Notes: generated from the sequence alone by a model not told the origin. 6,916 nucleotides of DNA from Bacillota bacterium (GCA_023425485.1 JAFACO010000332.1:1-6916); one strand, 5' to 3'. Counted from the first letter of the stretch, positions 1 to 6,847 are shown. Numbers and translations: made by a program.

Positions 1-794
1 CAATTGGTGCTTCTTGTACCAATCCTCAGGTAACCTTAGGAAATGATTATTATTTCCGTGTATGTTTCCTCGATCCTTTCCAGGGTACTGTAATGGCTAA
101 CTACGCTTTCCAGGAAAATGCAAAGACAGCAGCCGTTATTACACAACTTGGTGATGATTATTCTTCAGGTCTTGGAAGTTTCTTTGTAACAGCATTTAAA
201 GAACTTGCTGGTGAGAACTCAATCGTTAGTCAGGAACAGTTCCAGACTAATCAAACAGACTTTAAGGCTATCTTAACTAATATTAAAGCAACAAATCCAG
301 ATGTAATTTTCGCACCATCCTCTATTACTACAGCACCACTTATTATTAAGCAGGCTCGTGAGCTTGGTATTGAGTGTCCAATCATGGCTGGCGATACCTG
401 GGAGAATTCAACCATTATAGAAAATGCTGGTGAGTATGCAGAAGGAATTGTTCTTTCTACTTTCTTTGATGATGCTGATCCTGCTAATGATGAAGCAAAA
501 TCATTTGTGTCCGGATTTAAGACATACTTAAAGGAAAATGGTCAGTCCGAAATTATCCCTGCTGTATCTGCTCTTGGATATGATGCATATTTAATTGCTC
601 TTCAAGCAATTAAGGATGCTAATTCCACTGACACTACGAAGATTCGTGATGCACTAGTTAATGCTAAGATTGATGGTGTAACTGGTTCTATTTCCTTTGA
701 CGAGAATGGTGATGCTAAGAAGGATATGGCTTTCATCAAAACTGTTGAAAATGGAGCTTTTAAATTCTTAAAGACAGTTACCGTTGCAAAGTAA
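1..794 (+). CDS. livK: Branched-chain amino acid ABC transporter substrate-binding protein, 5'-truncated by window edge
   Basis: This is the extracytoplasmic receptor of the Liv/HAAT uptake system. In a Gram-positive it is probably a lipoprotein that captures Leu/Ile/Val or related amino acids and delivers them to LivHM. The reading frame is open from base 3, so the ATG at 93 is an internal Met and not the start. The visible 263 residues begin with IGASCTNPQVT, which matches the ligand-binding Ser/Thr segment of LivJ/LivK-type proteins (Peripla_BP_6). They continue through an alternating alpha/beta fold with AAVITQLGDDYSSGLG, NPDVIFAPSS, SALGYDAYLIALQAI and the C-terminal GVTGSISFDENGD strand-turn typical of the family. 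Family members are usually about 380-400 aa, so about 120 N-terminal residues, including the signal peptide, lie upstream. The frame ends at TAA 792-794, followed by a strong terminator and then livHMGF. The exact amino acid preference cannot be told from sequence. Confidence 0.93.
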   Translation, partial: IGASCTNPQVTLGNDYYFRVCFLDPFQGTVMANYAFQENAKTAAVITQLGDDYSSGLGSFFVTAFKELAGENSIVSQEQFQTNQTDFKAILTNIKATNPDVIFAPSSITTAPLIIKQARELGIECPIMAGDTWENSTIIENAGEYAEGIVLSTFFDDADPANDEAKSFVSGFKTYLKENGQSEIIPAVSALGYDAYLIALQAIKDANSTDTTKIRDALVNAKIDGVTGSISFDENGDAKKDMAFIKTVENGAFKFLKTVTVAK

Positions 795-806
795 TATCGC
801 AGTTTT

Positions 807-842
807 GAGGCTGCCATTGAATGATTGGCAGCCTCTTTTTTT
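807..842 (+). terminator. Intrinsic terminator after livK
   Basis: A perfect 10-bp GC-rich stem (GAGGCTGCCA at 807-816 pairing with TGGCAGCCTC at 826-835) has a 9-nt loop and is followed directly by seven T residues (836-842). It begins 13 nt after the livK stop. Because it sits inside a conserved liv gene order, partial read-through would give more livK mRNA than livHMGF mRNA. That expression consequence is inference; the hairpin itself is plain in the sequence. Confidence 0.92.
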
Positions 843-852
843 CATTTATAAT
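825..852 (+). promoter_or_regulatory. Probable sigma-A promoter for livHMGF, overlapping the livK terminator
   Basis: TTGGCA at 825-830 (five of six matches to TTGACA) and a perfect TATAAT at 847-852 are separated by 16 nt. The -35 hexamer lies in the loop-proximal part of the terminator's 3' arm. Transcription would start near 859, giving a leader of about 84 nt before the livH ATG at 943. The spacing is one base short of the optimum and no extended -10 TG is present, so the call is moderate. Confidence 0.5.
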
Positions 853-905
853 GACCATATCATTATCCTTCAGAAATAATTTATTATTTTCGGGAGGATA
901 AGACT

Positions 906-1055
906 ATGTCTATGAAACATGAATGTTTTTGGAGGACATCACATGACTTTATCAACTTTTTTACAACATACTTTAACAGGGGTATCCCTTGGAGGTGCTT
1001 ATGCACTTATTGCCATAGGATATACTATGGTGTATGGTATTCTTCGCCTCATTAA
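906..1055 (+). other. Short SD-led ORF (49 codons) overlapping the livH start out of frame
   Basis: GGGAGG at 892-897 is well spaced (8 nt) from an ATG at 906. This ATG opens a frame different from livH and runs to TAA at 1053-1055, crossing the livH ribosome binding site and its first 37 codons. The predicted peptide begins MSMKHECFWRTSHDF and is rich in aromatic residues and Cys, with only five Ile/Leu/Val codons. It resembles no family I know. It may be an upstream decoy or leader that modulates livH translation, or simply a chance frame behind a spare Shine-Dalgarno. I cannot support it as a protein-coding gene. Confidence 0.2.
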
Positions 1056-1824
1056 TTTTGCTCATGGCGATATTTTTATGATGGCAGGATACTTTATGAT
1101 TTTCTCTATGGTAACCCTACCATGGTGGATTGCTATTCCTTTTGTATGTATACTTACCATCCTTTTAGGTGTTCTAATTGAACGCGCCGCCTATAAACCA
1201 ATACGTAGTGCACCTCGTATGTCAATTATGATTTCTGCTATTGGTGTATCATATTTATTACAGAACTTGGCAACCTATTTATTCACCGCTCTTCCACGTG
1301 CTTACCCAGAAATTCCATTCCTCAAGAAAATATTTCATATAGGCAATATTTCCTCCTCTATGGTTACTTTTCTCACACCGGTATTAACAATACTTTTGGT
1401 TATCGGACTGATGTACTTAATCAACCATACAAAAGTGGGAATGGCAATGCGTGCTGTTTCAAAAGATTTTGAAACTTCACAGCTTATGGGAATTCGTATT
1501 AATAAAACCATCAGCACAACCTTTGTGATTGGCTCCTTACTAGCAGCTGTAGGTTCTATCTTATATTTCACCGATCGTTCCTCAGTAACCCCTTTTAGCG
1601 GTACTCTCCCTGGATTAAAGTGCTTTATTGCTGCAGTACTTGGCGGTATTGGTAGTATACCTGGTGCTGTTGTCGGTGGCTTTATTATCGGTATTTGTGA
1701 GACCTTTCTGGTAGCTTTTGGATATTCCACCTATAGCGATGCGTTTACATTTGTTTTATTAATTATCATTCTTCTGTTCCGTCCTACTGGCTTATTTGGC
1801 GAGAAGATGATCGATAAGGTATAG
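943..1824 (+). CDS. livH: Branched-chain amino acid ABC transporter permease LivH
   Basis: This is one of two integral membrane permease subunits that form the amino acid translocation path with LivM (BPD_transp_2 family). The chosen start at 943 gives 293 aa, close to the family norm of about 290-310. It has GGAGG at 931-935 with 7-nt spacing, whereas the in-frame ATG eight codons upstream (919) lacks a properly spaced RBS. Family hallmarks are GYTMVYGILRLINFAHGD at residues 26-43, the cytoplasmic coupling loop VGMAMRAVSKDFETSQLMGI (165-184) that would contact the ATPases, and AAVLGGIGSIPGAVVGG (230-246). The C-terminal FRPTGLFGEK is also typical. Multiple hydrophobic helices span the length. 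The stop TAG is 11 nt before livM, and GGGAGG for livM overlaps that stop, indicating tight co-translation. Confidence 0.95.
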   Translation: MTLSTFLQHTLTGVSLGGAYALIAIGYTMVYGILRLINFAHGDIFMMAGYFMIFSMVTLPWWIAIPFVCILTILLGVLIERAAYKPIRSAPRMSIMISAIGVSYLLQNLATYLFTALPRAYPEIPFLKKIFHIGNISSSMVTFLTPVLTILLVIGLMYLINHTKVGMAMRAVSKDFETSQLMGIRINKTISTTFVIGSLLAAVGSILYFTDRSSVTPFSGTLPGLKCFIAAVLGGIGSIPGAVVGGFIIGICETFLVAFGYSTYSDAFTFVLLIIILLFRPTGLFGEKMIDKV

Positions 1825-1835
1825 GGAGGCCAAGT

Positions 1836-2948
1836 ATGAAGAAATCAAAAAATCTAATCTTAACTGCCATTCTTGGCATAGTAATACTAGTCTTACTTCT
1901 CTTTTTAGAAGATAATAAGATGCAATTTGGAATGGCTTATACCGTATTGCAAAAAGGTATGATATTGGCTATTGTAGCTGTATCGATGAACCTTGTTACC
2001 GGTTTTACCGGATTATTTTCCTTAGGACAAGCAGGCTTTATGGCAATTGGTGCCTATGTTACAGCAATTTTCTTAATACCAGCAGAAGACATGGAGCGAG
2101 TATATTATATTAGCGGTGTTTCTCCTGCGGTTATGAATTTTAAGAATTGGTTGGAAGCTGGTCCTGCCTTCTTACAACCTTTACTACCCTATATTGCATT
2201 AATCATAGGCGGTCTGGTTGCTGCTTTGTTTGCAGCGTTAATAGGCTTTCCAGTTCTACGTTTAAAGAGCGATTATCTTGCAATAGCGACCCTTGGTTTC
2301 TCTGAAATTGTAAGAGCCATCATTTCAAGTCCTCAAATGGATAAGATTACAAATGGTTCCTATGGTTTAAAGAATATCCCTGGATTTGGCTCTATTATTG
2401 AGACCTTTGTTATTATGGCTGTAAGTATTGCATTAATGGTTCTACTCCTTCGCAGCACTTATGGTCGTGCCTTTCGTGCTATCCGAGAGGATGAAATTGC
2501 AGCTGAAGCAATGGGTATTAATCTGGCTTCCCACAAACAGCTATCCTTTATTATTGGTTCCTTCTTTTCAGCCGTTAGCGGTGGTATGCTTGCTATGTTT
2601 ATGCGCTCCATTGACAGTAAAACCTTTAGTGTATCTTTGACCTATGATATCTTACTTATTGTAGTTATTGGTGGAATTGGCAGCGTTACAGGTAGTGTTA
2701 TTGCAGCACTTATTGTAACAGCCAGCAAAGAATGGTGGTTGCGTTTCTTTGATAATCCACTCTTTATCGGAGATTTCCAAGTTCCACTCTTCCGTACAGG
2801 TTTTCGTATGGTTGTTTTCTCAGTTATTCTTCTTTTAGTAGTTCTCTTCTATCAAAGAGGAATTATGGGTAAAAATGAATTCTCCTGGGCCGGTCTTGGT
2901 CGATTGTTCAAGAGACTTTTACGAAAGAGAGGTGCTAAAAATGCCTAA
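1836..2948 (+). CDS. livM: Branched-chain amino acid ABC transporter permease LivM
   Basis: This is the second membrane permease subunit of the Liv transporter, partner of LivH. It is 370 aa, within the range of Gram-positive LivM proteins and shorter than the E. coli protein (about 425 aa). GGGAGG at 1824-1829, overlapping the livH TAG, gives 6-nt spacing to ATG 1836. Landmarks are a first TM helix at about 7-24, the conserved block MNLVTGFTGLFSLGQAGF (51-68) with GAYVTAI after it, LRLKSDYLAIATLGFSEI (141-158), and NGSYGLKNIPG (173-183). The coupling loop RAFRAIREDEIAAEAMGIN is at 211-229 and VVIGGIGSVTGSVIAAL at 276-292. The C-terminus is a strongly basic tail after FYQRGIMGK, consistent with a cytoplasmic end under the positive-inside rule. 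Its last 8 nt overlap livG. Confidence 0.95.
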   Translation: MKKSKNLILTAILGIVILVLLLFLEDNKMQFGMAYTVLQKGMILAIVAVSMNLVTGFTGLFSLGQAGFMAIGAYVTAIFLIPAEDMERVYYISGVSPAVMNFKNWLEAGPAFLQPLLPYIALIIGGLVAALFAALIGFPVLRLKSDYLAIATLGFSEIVRAIISSPQMDKITNGSYGLKNIPGFGSIIETFVIMAVSIALMVLLLRSTYGRAFRAIREDEIAAEAMGINLASHKQLSFIIGSFFSAVSGGMLAMFMRSIDSKTFSVSLTYDILLIVVIGGIGSVTGSVIAALIVTASKEWWLRFFDNPLFIGDFQVPLFRTGFRMVVFSVILLLVVLFYQRGIMGKNEFSWAGLGRLFKRLLRKRGAKNA

Positions 2949-3789
2949 TACAATTCTTAGTGTTAAGGATATTACAATGCAATTTGGTGGCGTTGTGGCA
3001 GTGGATAATCTCTCTCTCGATGTTAACCAGAATGAAATTGTGTCCCTAATTGGTCCTAATGGCGCTGGAAAAACCACCGCTTTCAATGTAATCACTGGTG
3101 TATACGCTCCGACCAACGGTGCTGTGTATTTTAAAGAAGATATGATTACCAGTAACTTCCCAAAGGGCAACATGAAAAAGTTGTATGCGGGGCAAAACAG
3201 GGGTGTATATACTTCAACCATGAGAAAGACCCCGGATCAAATTACCAAACTAGGCGTTGCCAGAACCTTTCAAAATATTCGTCTATTTAAGGAATTAACT
3301 GCCTTTGATAATGTATTAATTGCTAAGCATATGAGATATAAGGCAAATTTCATTACTGCAACTCTAGGTATTAATCACAAAGAGGAGAAGCAGATGCGTG
3401 AGGAAACAATGCAGCTGCTTGATATCCTAGGCTTAACCTCTGTAAAGGATGAAGTTGCAAGTTCCCTTCCTTATGGTCAGCAACGTCATTTAGAAATTGC
3501 CAGAGCTCTTGCAACAAAGCCTGAACTACTCCTTTTAGATGAACCTGCAGCTGGTATGAATCCACAGGAGACCGATGAATTAACTACCTATATCTATGAC
3601 GTACGCAAGAAATTTAATCTGACTGTTTTTATGATAGAACATCATATGGATCTTGTTATGGATATTTCTGATCGTATCTATGTATTGGATTTTGGTAAAT
3701 TAATTGCTTCGGGTACGCCGGAAGAAATTCAGAATAATCAACGTGTAATTGAAGCATATTTGGGGGTACAAGAAGATGACGAAGAATAA
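2941..3789 (+). CDS. livG: Branched-chain amino acid ABC transporter ATP-binding protein LivG
   Basis: This is a cytoplasmic ATPase subunit that energises LivHM together with LivF. The start at ATG 2941 (282 aa) is preferred. It has GAGAGG at 2927-2932 with 8-nt spacing and the canonical N-terminus ILSVKDITMQFGG, whereas the longer frame opening at 2875 would sit inside livM. Motifs are Walker A GPNGAGKTT (38-46), Q-loop Gln111 in ARTFQNIRLF, signature LPYGQQR (176-182), Walker B LLLLDEP (196-202) and H-loop His234 in MIEHHMD. The C-terminal VIEAYLG is typical of LivG. It is longer than the E. coli protein (255 aa), mainly because of about 25 extra residues at roughly 71-98, between Walker A and the Q-loop, rich in Lys, Tyr, Asn and Gly. 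The signature has Pro where Ser is usual. It overlaps livM by 8 nt and livF by 14 nt. Confidence 0.95.
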   Translation: MPNTILSVKDITMQFGGVVAVDNLSLDVNQNEIVSLIGPNGAGKTTAFNVITGVYAPTNGAVYFKEDMITSNFPKGNMKKLYAGQNRGVYTSTMRKTPDQITKLGVARTFQNIRLFKELTAFDNVLIAKHMRYKANFITATLGINHKEEKQMREETMQLLDILGLTSVKDEVASSLPYGQQRHLEIARALATKPELLLLDEPAAGMNPQETDELTTYIYDVRKKFNLTVFMIEHHMDLVMDISDRIYVLDFGKLIASGTPEEIQNNQRVIEAYLGVQEDDEE

Positions 3790-4501
3790 TTTATTAACCC
3801 TTGAAAATCTATCTGTATCTTATGGCGGTATACGTGCCGTTAAGGGTATTAGCCTTACGGTTCCTGAAGGAGAAATTGTTACACTTATCGGAGCCAACGG
3901 TGCAGGCAAAAGTACCATTCTACGTGCCATATCCGGTTTAGTTAAAGCAGAGACTGGTAGAATTATATACAAGAACGAGGACATTACCGGAAAGCCGACT
4001 ACTACCATTGTTGAGAGAGGAATTACACTCGTTCCTGAAGGACGTCGGGTATTCCCCGATCTTACCGTTTTAGAGAACATAAAAATCGGTGCCTATCTTC
4101 GCAAGGACAGCTTGGAAGATGATATTAACTGGATTTATAAACTATTTCCAAGACTTCAAGAACGTTCCTGGCAGATGGCTGGAACTCTATCTGGTGGCGA
4201 GCAGCAGATGTTAGCAGTTGGTCGTGCCTTAATGAGTAAACCTAAGCTAATCATGATGGACGAACCCTCACTTGGCCTTGCACCTATTATAGTTAATGAT
4301 ATTATGAATATTATTAAGACAGTTAACAAGGCTGGGGTAACTATACTTCTTGTAGAGCAGAACGCCAACCTTGCATTAAAAATTGCTCACACTGGTTATG
4401 TATGTGAGACCGGAAGCATAACCATGCAGGGCACAGGTATGGAGCTATTAAATGACGACAGCGTCAAAGCTGCTTATCTCGGTAAATCAAAAAAGAAATA
4501 G
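3776..4501 (+). CDS. livF: Branched-chain amino acid ABC transporter ATP-binding protein LivF
   Basis: This is the second ATPase subunit of the Liv transporter and forms a probable heterodimer with LivG. ATG 3776 gives 241 aa, matching the usual 233-240. A G-rich SD-like run (GGGGG at 3762-3766) lies 9 nt upstream inside livG, and initiation is probably coupled through the 14-nt overlap. A TTG further upstream (3749) would add nine residues before the normal family N-terminus and is rejected. Motifs are Walker A GANGAGKST (39-47), the LivF-specific VPEGRRVFPDLTVLENI (86-102), ABC signature LSGGEQQ (138-144), Walker B LIMMDEP (158-164) and SLGLAP. The H-loop position carries Gln195 (LLVEQN) instead of His, a known LivF feature. 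The C-terminus AAYLGKSKKK is normal. It is the last gene of the operon, with a terminator 15 nt downstream. Confidence 0.95.
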   Translation: MTKNNLLTLENLSVSYGGIRAVKGISLTVPEGEIVTLIGANGAGKSTILRAISGLVKAETGRIIYKNEDITGKPTTTIVERGITLVPEGRRVFPDLTVLENIKIGAYLRKDSLEDDINWIYKLFPRLQERSWQMAGTLSGGEQQMLAVGRALMSKPKLIMMDEPSLGLAPIIVNDIMNIIKTVNKAGVTILLVEQNANLALKIAHTGYVCETGSITMQGTGMELLNDDSVKAAYLGKSKKK

Positions 4502-4516
4502 TCAAATTCATTATAG

Positions 4517-4568
4517 AAAAGAACCATATTATTCAGACCTGTGGGTAAGAAAAATATGGTTCTTTTTT
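4517..4568. terminator. Bidirectional intrinsic terminator between convergent livF and the sulfatase gene
   Basis: A perfect 14-bp inverted repeat (AAAAGAACCATATT at 4517-4530 and its complement at 4553-4566) encloses a 22-nt loop. On the + strand the 3' arm runs into six T residues (4563-4568), which suits livF. On the - strand the A-run at 4517-4520 becomes a T4 tract, which suits the oppositely oriented gene ending at 4610. The only GC-rich part is a GAACC/GGTTC core, and the loop is large, so strength on the - strand is less certain. Confidence 0.85.
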
Positions 4569-4609
4569 GCTGGTTTCATAAACCTGCATTTACTTTATTA
4601 GCATTTATA

Positions 4610-5350
4610 TTATTCCATATAACTTAAATAGTTCTCCATTGGAGTTATTACAGTGGGTTGATACGGTTTACTTTGACTTAATACAGTACCGCCGTCTGTT
4701 GCCTGTGCAACAGTTATACTAACGTCAGTAATGTCTTCTATCGGTATTGTTAAGGTATTCTCATCCACATAGGTAGTATCTTTCGCATCTTCACCAAAAT
4801 AAACCACACTACTTGGTGTAAAGTTCTCACCAGAGATAATCAGAGCATCCTGTGCCTCTGACACTTGATTAATCTTTACATCTAAAATACCCATTTTCAT
4901 CTGTGTTGGTTCGTAAGGATTCACTCCATCATATACGAATTTATCACCGTAAAGCATATCATATTGAAGCATCTTAAGATCTTCTTCATAGGTAGGACTA
5001 TTGCTGAGTCTCTGATGAAACTGTGTTAGAATTCCATCTTCATATCCGATCATTTCCATTACATAAGGACTTAACTGATAAGCATTTAAATCTTTTTGCT
5101 TCTTTTCTAATGGGAAGTTGCTCCAGATAACATACTCTGTTTGAAACTTATTTGCATTAATTACATCCTCTTCCTCAAAGGAAAGTGGAGGAAGATGGTC
5201 TCCATATAATACTAGTACCGTTGGCTCATCATAAGTGGAAAGTCTGGCAACCAAATCACCTACAAATTTATCTGTTTCGTTTAATTGGTTAACATAGTAT
5301 TCAATCTCATTTAAATGAGCTTCTGATACACTTGTATCTGCGCTTTCCAG
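4610..5350 (-). CDS. C-terminal part of the interrupted LTA synthase-like sulfatase, with TIG/IPT-like extension
   Basis: This is the in-frame continuation after the TAA and has no convincing start of its own. The first candidate is TTG at 5252-5254 (214 aa to the stop), but only AGGTGA lies before it and it is too close for a good SD. No ATG occurs in frame before the catalytic GDH. It carries TVLVLYGDHLPPLSF, with the Asp-His metal ligands (codons 513-514 of the whole gene), then YVIWSNFPLEKK and LQYDMLYGDKFVYDG, all normal for the family. The last roughly 75 residues (LIISGENFTPSSVVYFGED onward) look like an Ig-like IPT/TIG domain and may bind carbohydrate or pack on the enzyme. Conservation of this half suggests recent inactivation or an intact gene with an erroneous base. 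Confidence 0.6.
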   Translation of the reverse strand: MESADTSVSEAHLNEIEYYVNQLNETDKFVGDLVARLSTYDEPTVLVLYGDHLPPLSFEEEDVINANKFQTEYVIWSNFPLEKKQKDLNAYQLSPYVMEMIGYEDGILTQFHQRLSNSPTYEEDLKMLQYDMLYGDKFVYDGVNPYEPTQMKMGILDVKINQVSEAQDALIISGENFTPSSVVYFGEDAKDTTYVDENTLTIPIEDITDVSITVAQATDGGTVLSQSKPYQPTVITPMENYLSYME

Positions 5351-5353
5351 TTA
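5351..5353 (-). other. In-frame TAA interrupting the sulfatase reading frame
   Basis: The codon context on the - strand is GTT GGA GAA TAA CTG GAA AGC. A one-base change would restore GAA (Glu), CAA (Gln) or AAA (Lys). The site falls in a variable, charged loop between ITVQSHGKY and EIEYYVNQLNETDKFVGD, where a polar residue would be tolerated. TAA is not used for selenocysteine or pyrrolysine. The following CTG does not match the CAR-YYA type leaky context known for read-through. Confidence 0.9.
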
Positions 5354-6736
5354 TTCTCCAACATTTTCTTTCTGAATACCTAATTTAAGTCTTTTATTTG
5401 GATCTTCAAATGCTTTAATTGTATTTTCTTCTAGCTCAGTACTTTGATATTTACCATGTGACTGTACTGTAATTGTATAAATAAAGTCACGTGCCTCATC
5501 AGCCTCAAGAGCTTTAAATATCTCGTCAGATAGTACTTCATCTTTTGTCCAGCCAGTAGGATTGTTCTCTCTGTTATCCATATATTCAAGAGACACAAAG
5601 TTATTAAAGCCTAGCATTGGCAGTACTGCATTTCTTCTATAGAAGGTTCCTGTATTATTATGAAGGATAGAGCTTCGATATCCTCTTGCTGCAAGATCAT
5701 AACAAATACTTTCACTGGTGGTTGATTGTAAAATAGTACGATATGGATATTCGCCAGTACCAAAGAAGTTGAGGCTCATGCTTGAGATAATCTCAAATTC
5801 TGTATTTACTGTTCCTGCACCATAAGCTGGTACCGTTAGATATCCGTGAGAATAGTTTTCTTTTAAATTCGTAAAATTTGGTACTGGATTTTCAGAGAAG
5901 GAATAGTCCAGTAAATTATTAACGTCAAAGAATGATTCTAGCTGTATCATAATAATGTTAGGTTTAACACTTTGATTATCGACTGTACTAGTATCCTTTG
6001 ATGCATTCTTGATATTCTGTAAAATTCTATCAATTTCTTCTTCCGAGTAATTATCAGGCTTGCTAATACCACGTTCAATTACACTGTTTGAAAAGCAATA
6101 AGCAAAACCATAATCCTCATAAGCATCTGGAAGATTATCAAAATCTTCAGAAAGAGCACTCACCTTCAAGGCAAACGTTGATAGGAAAATCATAGATACT
6201 GTGGTTACACCTATAATTAGTAAAGGAAGTCTAAACTGAATTTTATATTTCTTAAATTTCCTGAACATAAATAACATTACTGCAACAACTGACAGGAGTA
6301 CCACTGAGATTAAAACCATTTTCACTGTATCCAAATATACGGATATAATACTAAACACTGATTTTAACAGGTAGAAATCCATCGCTGTCAACGGGGTAGA
6401 GCGGTAGCCTAGAATGATAAAGTTCGCAATACCAAGTCCTAACCATATTACCGTGAATAACACTAAAGTAAAATTACGTTTCGGAAAGAGCATGGAGATT
6501 GTTAACGTAAATAATACAATCAAAATATTAAAAAGAAACATTACAGGATTTTCAACAATAAAATAAAAGCCTTGTGTTATGGAACGACGACTTAACATCT
6601 CGATTAATAACACTATAATTGAAGATAACCCAATAAGGCTTAAAATTGTATGCTTATCTAGTAGTTTTTGAAAAGGACTTTGAGCAGTTGCCCTTTCTTC
6701 TGTCTTATTCATTTTGTTTTTATTCTTAAATGACAT
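5351..6736 (-). CDS. N-terminal part of the interrupted LTA synthase-like sulfatase (461 aa as written)
   Basis: This is what would be translated from the native start up to the TAA. The ATG at 6736 is the likely start although its SD is weak (GTGAGTTGAGATAG upstream); the Met nine codons in has no better site. The product keeps all five predicted TM segments and about the first 200 residues of the extracellular catalytic domain. That portion includes IMIQLESFFD with the metal ligand Glu267, the nucleophile Thr309, RGYRSSILHNNTGTFYRRN (351-369) and ITVQSHGKY with His427. It stops before the GDH metal ligands, so a membrane-anchored but catalytically dead fragment is expected. The length is well below the 600-700 aa usual for full enzymes of this type. 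Confidence 0.75.
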   Translation of the reverse strand: MSFKNKNKMNKTEERATAQSPFQKLLDKHTILSLIGLSSIIVLLIEMLSRRSITQGFYFIVENPVMFLFNILIVLFTLTISMLFPKRNFTLVLFTVIWLGLGIANFIILGYRSTPLTAMDFYLLKSVFSIISVYLDTVKMVLISVVLLSVVAVMLFMFRKFKKYKIQFRLPLLIIGVTTVSMIFLSTFALKVSALSEDFDNLPDAYEDYGFAYCFSNSVIERGISKPDNYSEEEIDRILQNIKNASKDTSTVDNQSVKPNIIMIQLESFFDVNNLLDYSFSENPVPNFTNLKENYSHGYLTVPAYGAGTVNTEFEIISSMSLNFFGTGEYPYRTILQSTTSESICYDLAARGYRSSILHNNTGTFYRRNAVLPMLGFNNFVSLEYMDNRENNPTGWTKDEVLSDEIFKALEADEARDFIYTITVQSHGKYQSTELEENTIKAFEDPNKRLKLGIQKENVGE

Positions 6737-6818
6737 ATCTATCTCAACTCACTTTTCTTTAAATTGGTTTTACGGTTTACATTTCATAAATTATTCACAT
6801 AGTTCTTACATCAGCAAG

Positions 6819-6847
6819 ATTATATCACTCAAATTTTTATTCGTCAA
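6819..6847 (-). promoter_or_regulatory. Near-consensus sigma-A promoter for the sulfatase gene
   Basis: On the - strand TTGACG (6847-6842) and a perfect TATAAT (6824-6819) are separated by exactly 17 nt, the optimum for the housekeeping sigma factor. Transcription would begin around 6812, giving a leader of about 75 nt before ATG 6736. The upstream DNA is very A/T-rich and could act as an UP-like element. Confidence 0.8.

Larger units (their letters stand above)
4610..6736 (-). pseudogene. LTA synthase/phosphoglycerol transferase-type sulfatase with an in-frame premature stop
   Basis: Read as one unit, this frame covers 709 codons with one internal TAA at codon 462 (5351-5353). There is no frameshift: both sides are in the same register, and the codons between the stop and the next candidate start encode family-like residues such as NEIEYYVNQLNETDKFVGDL. 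The layout is a short basic cytoplasmic N-terminus, five TM helices (about 31-49, 66-84, 88-110, 137-158, 170-190), an extracellular alkaline-phosphatase/sulfatase-fold domain (about 258-560) and a C-terminal Ig/TIG-like region (about 618-692). Expected active-site residues are Glu267, nucleophile Thr309 (GAGTVNTEFE), His427 and metal-binding Asp513-His514 (YGDHLPP). Such enzymes move glycerol phosphate from phosphatidylglycerol onto envelope polymers; the true substrate here is unknown. The cause could be a recent nonsense mutation, a sequencing error, or rarely read-through. Confidence 0.85.

Noticed and set aside
1..92. Treating the bases before the ATG at 93 as a livK leader
   Set aside because: The frame is open through base 3 and encodes the conserved ligand-binding segment IGASCTNPQVT, so this is coding sequence and the gene starts outside the window.
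1335..1730. Antisense open frame opposite livH (131 codons)
   Set aside because: It lies wholly inside a well-conserved permease gene, shows no family-like motifs and is explained as a codon-bias shadow. The same applies to antisense frames at 602-817, 2919-3221, 3371-3565, 3820-4080 and 4156-4368.
2875..2940. 22-residue N-terminal extension of LivG
   Set aside because: It overlaps the conserved livM 3' end, and the family N-terminus begins right after ATG 2941, which has its own SD. The extension is not needed.
3749..3775. TTG start for LivF nine codons upstream
   Set aside because: ATG 3776 gives the normal LivF length and N-terminus, and the extension is merely out-of-frame livG sequence.
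5254..5353. Programmed frameshift or stop-codon recoding (Sec/Pyl) in the sulfatase
   Set aside because: The two parts are in the same frame, so no shift is needed. TAA is not a Sec or Pyl codon, and there is no slippery heptamer or known leaky context at the site.
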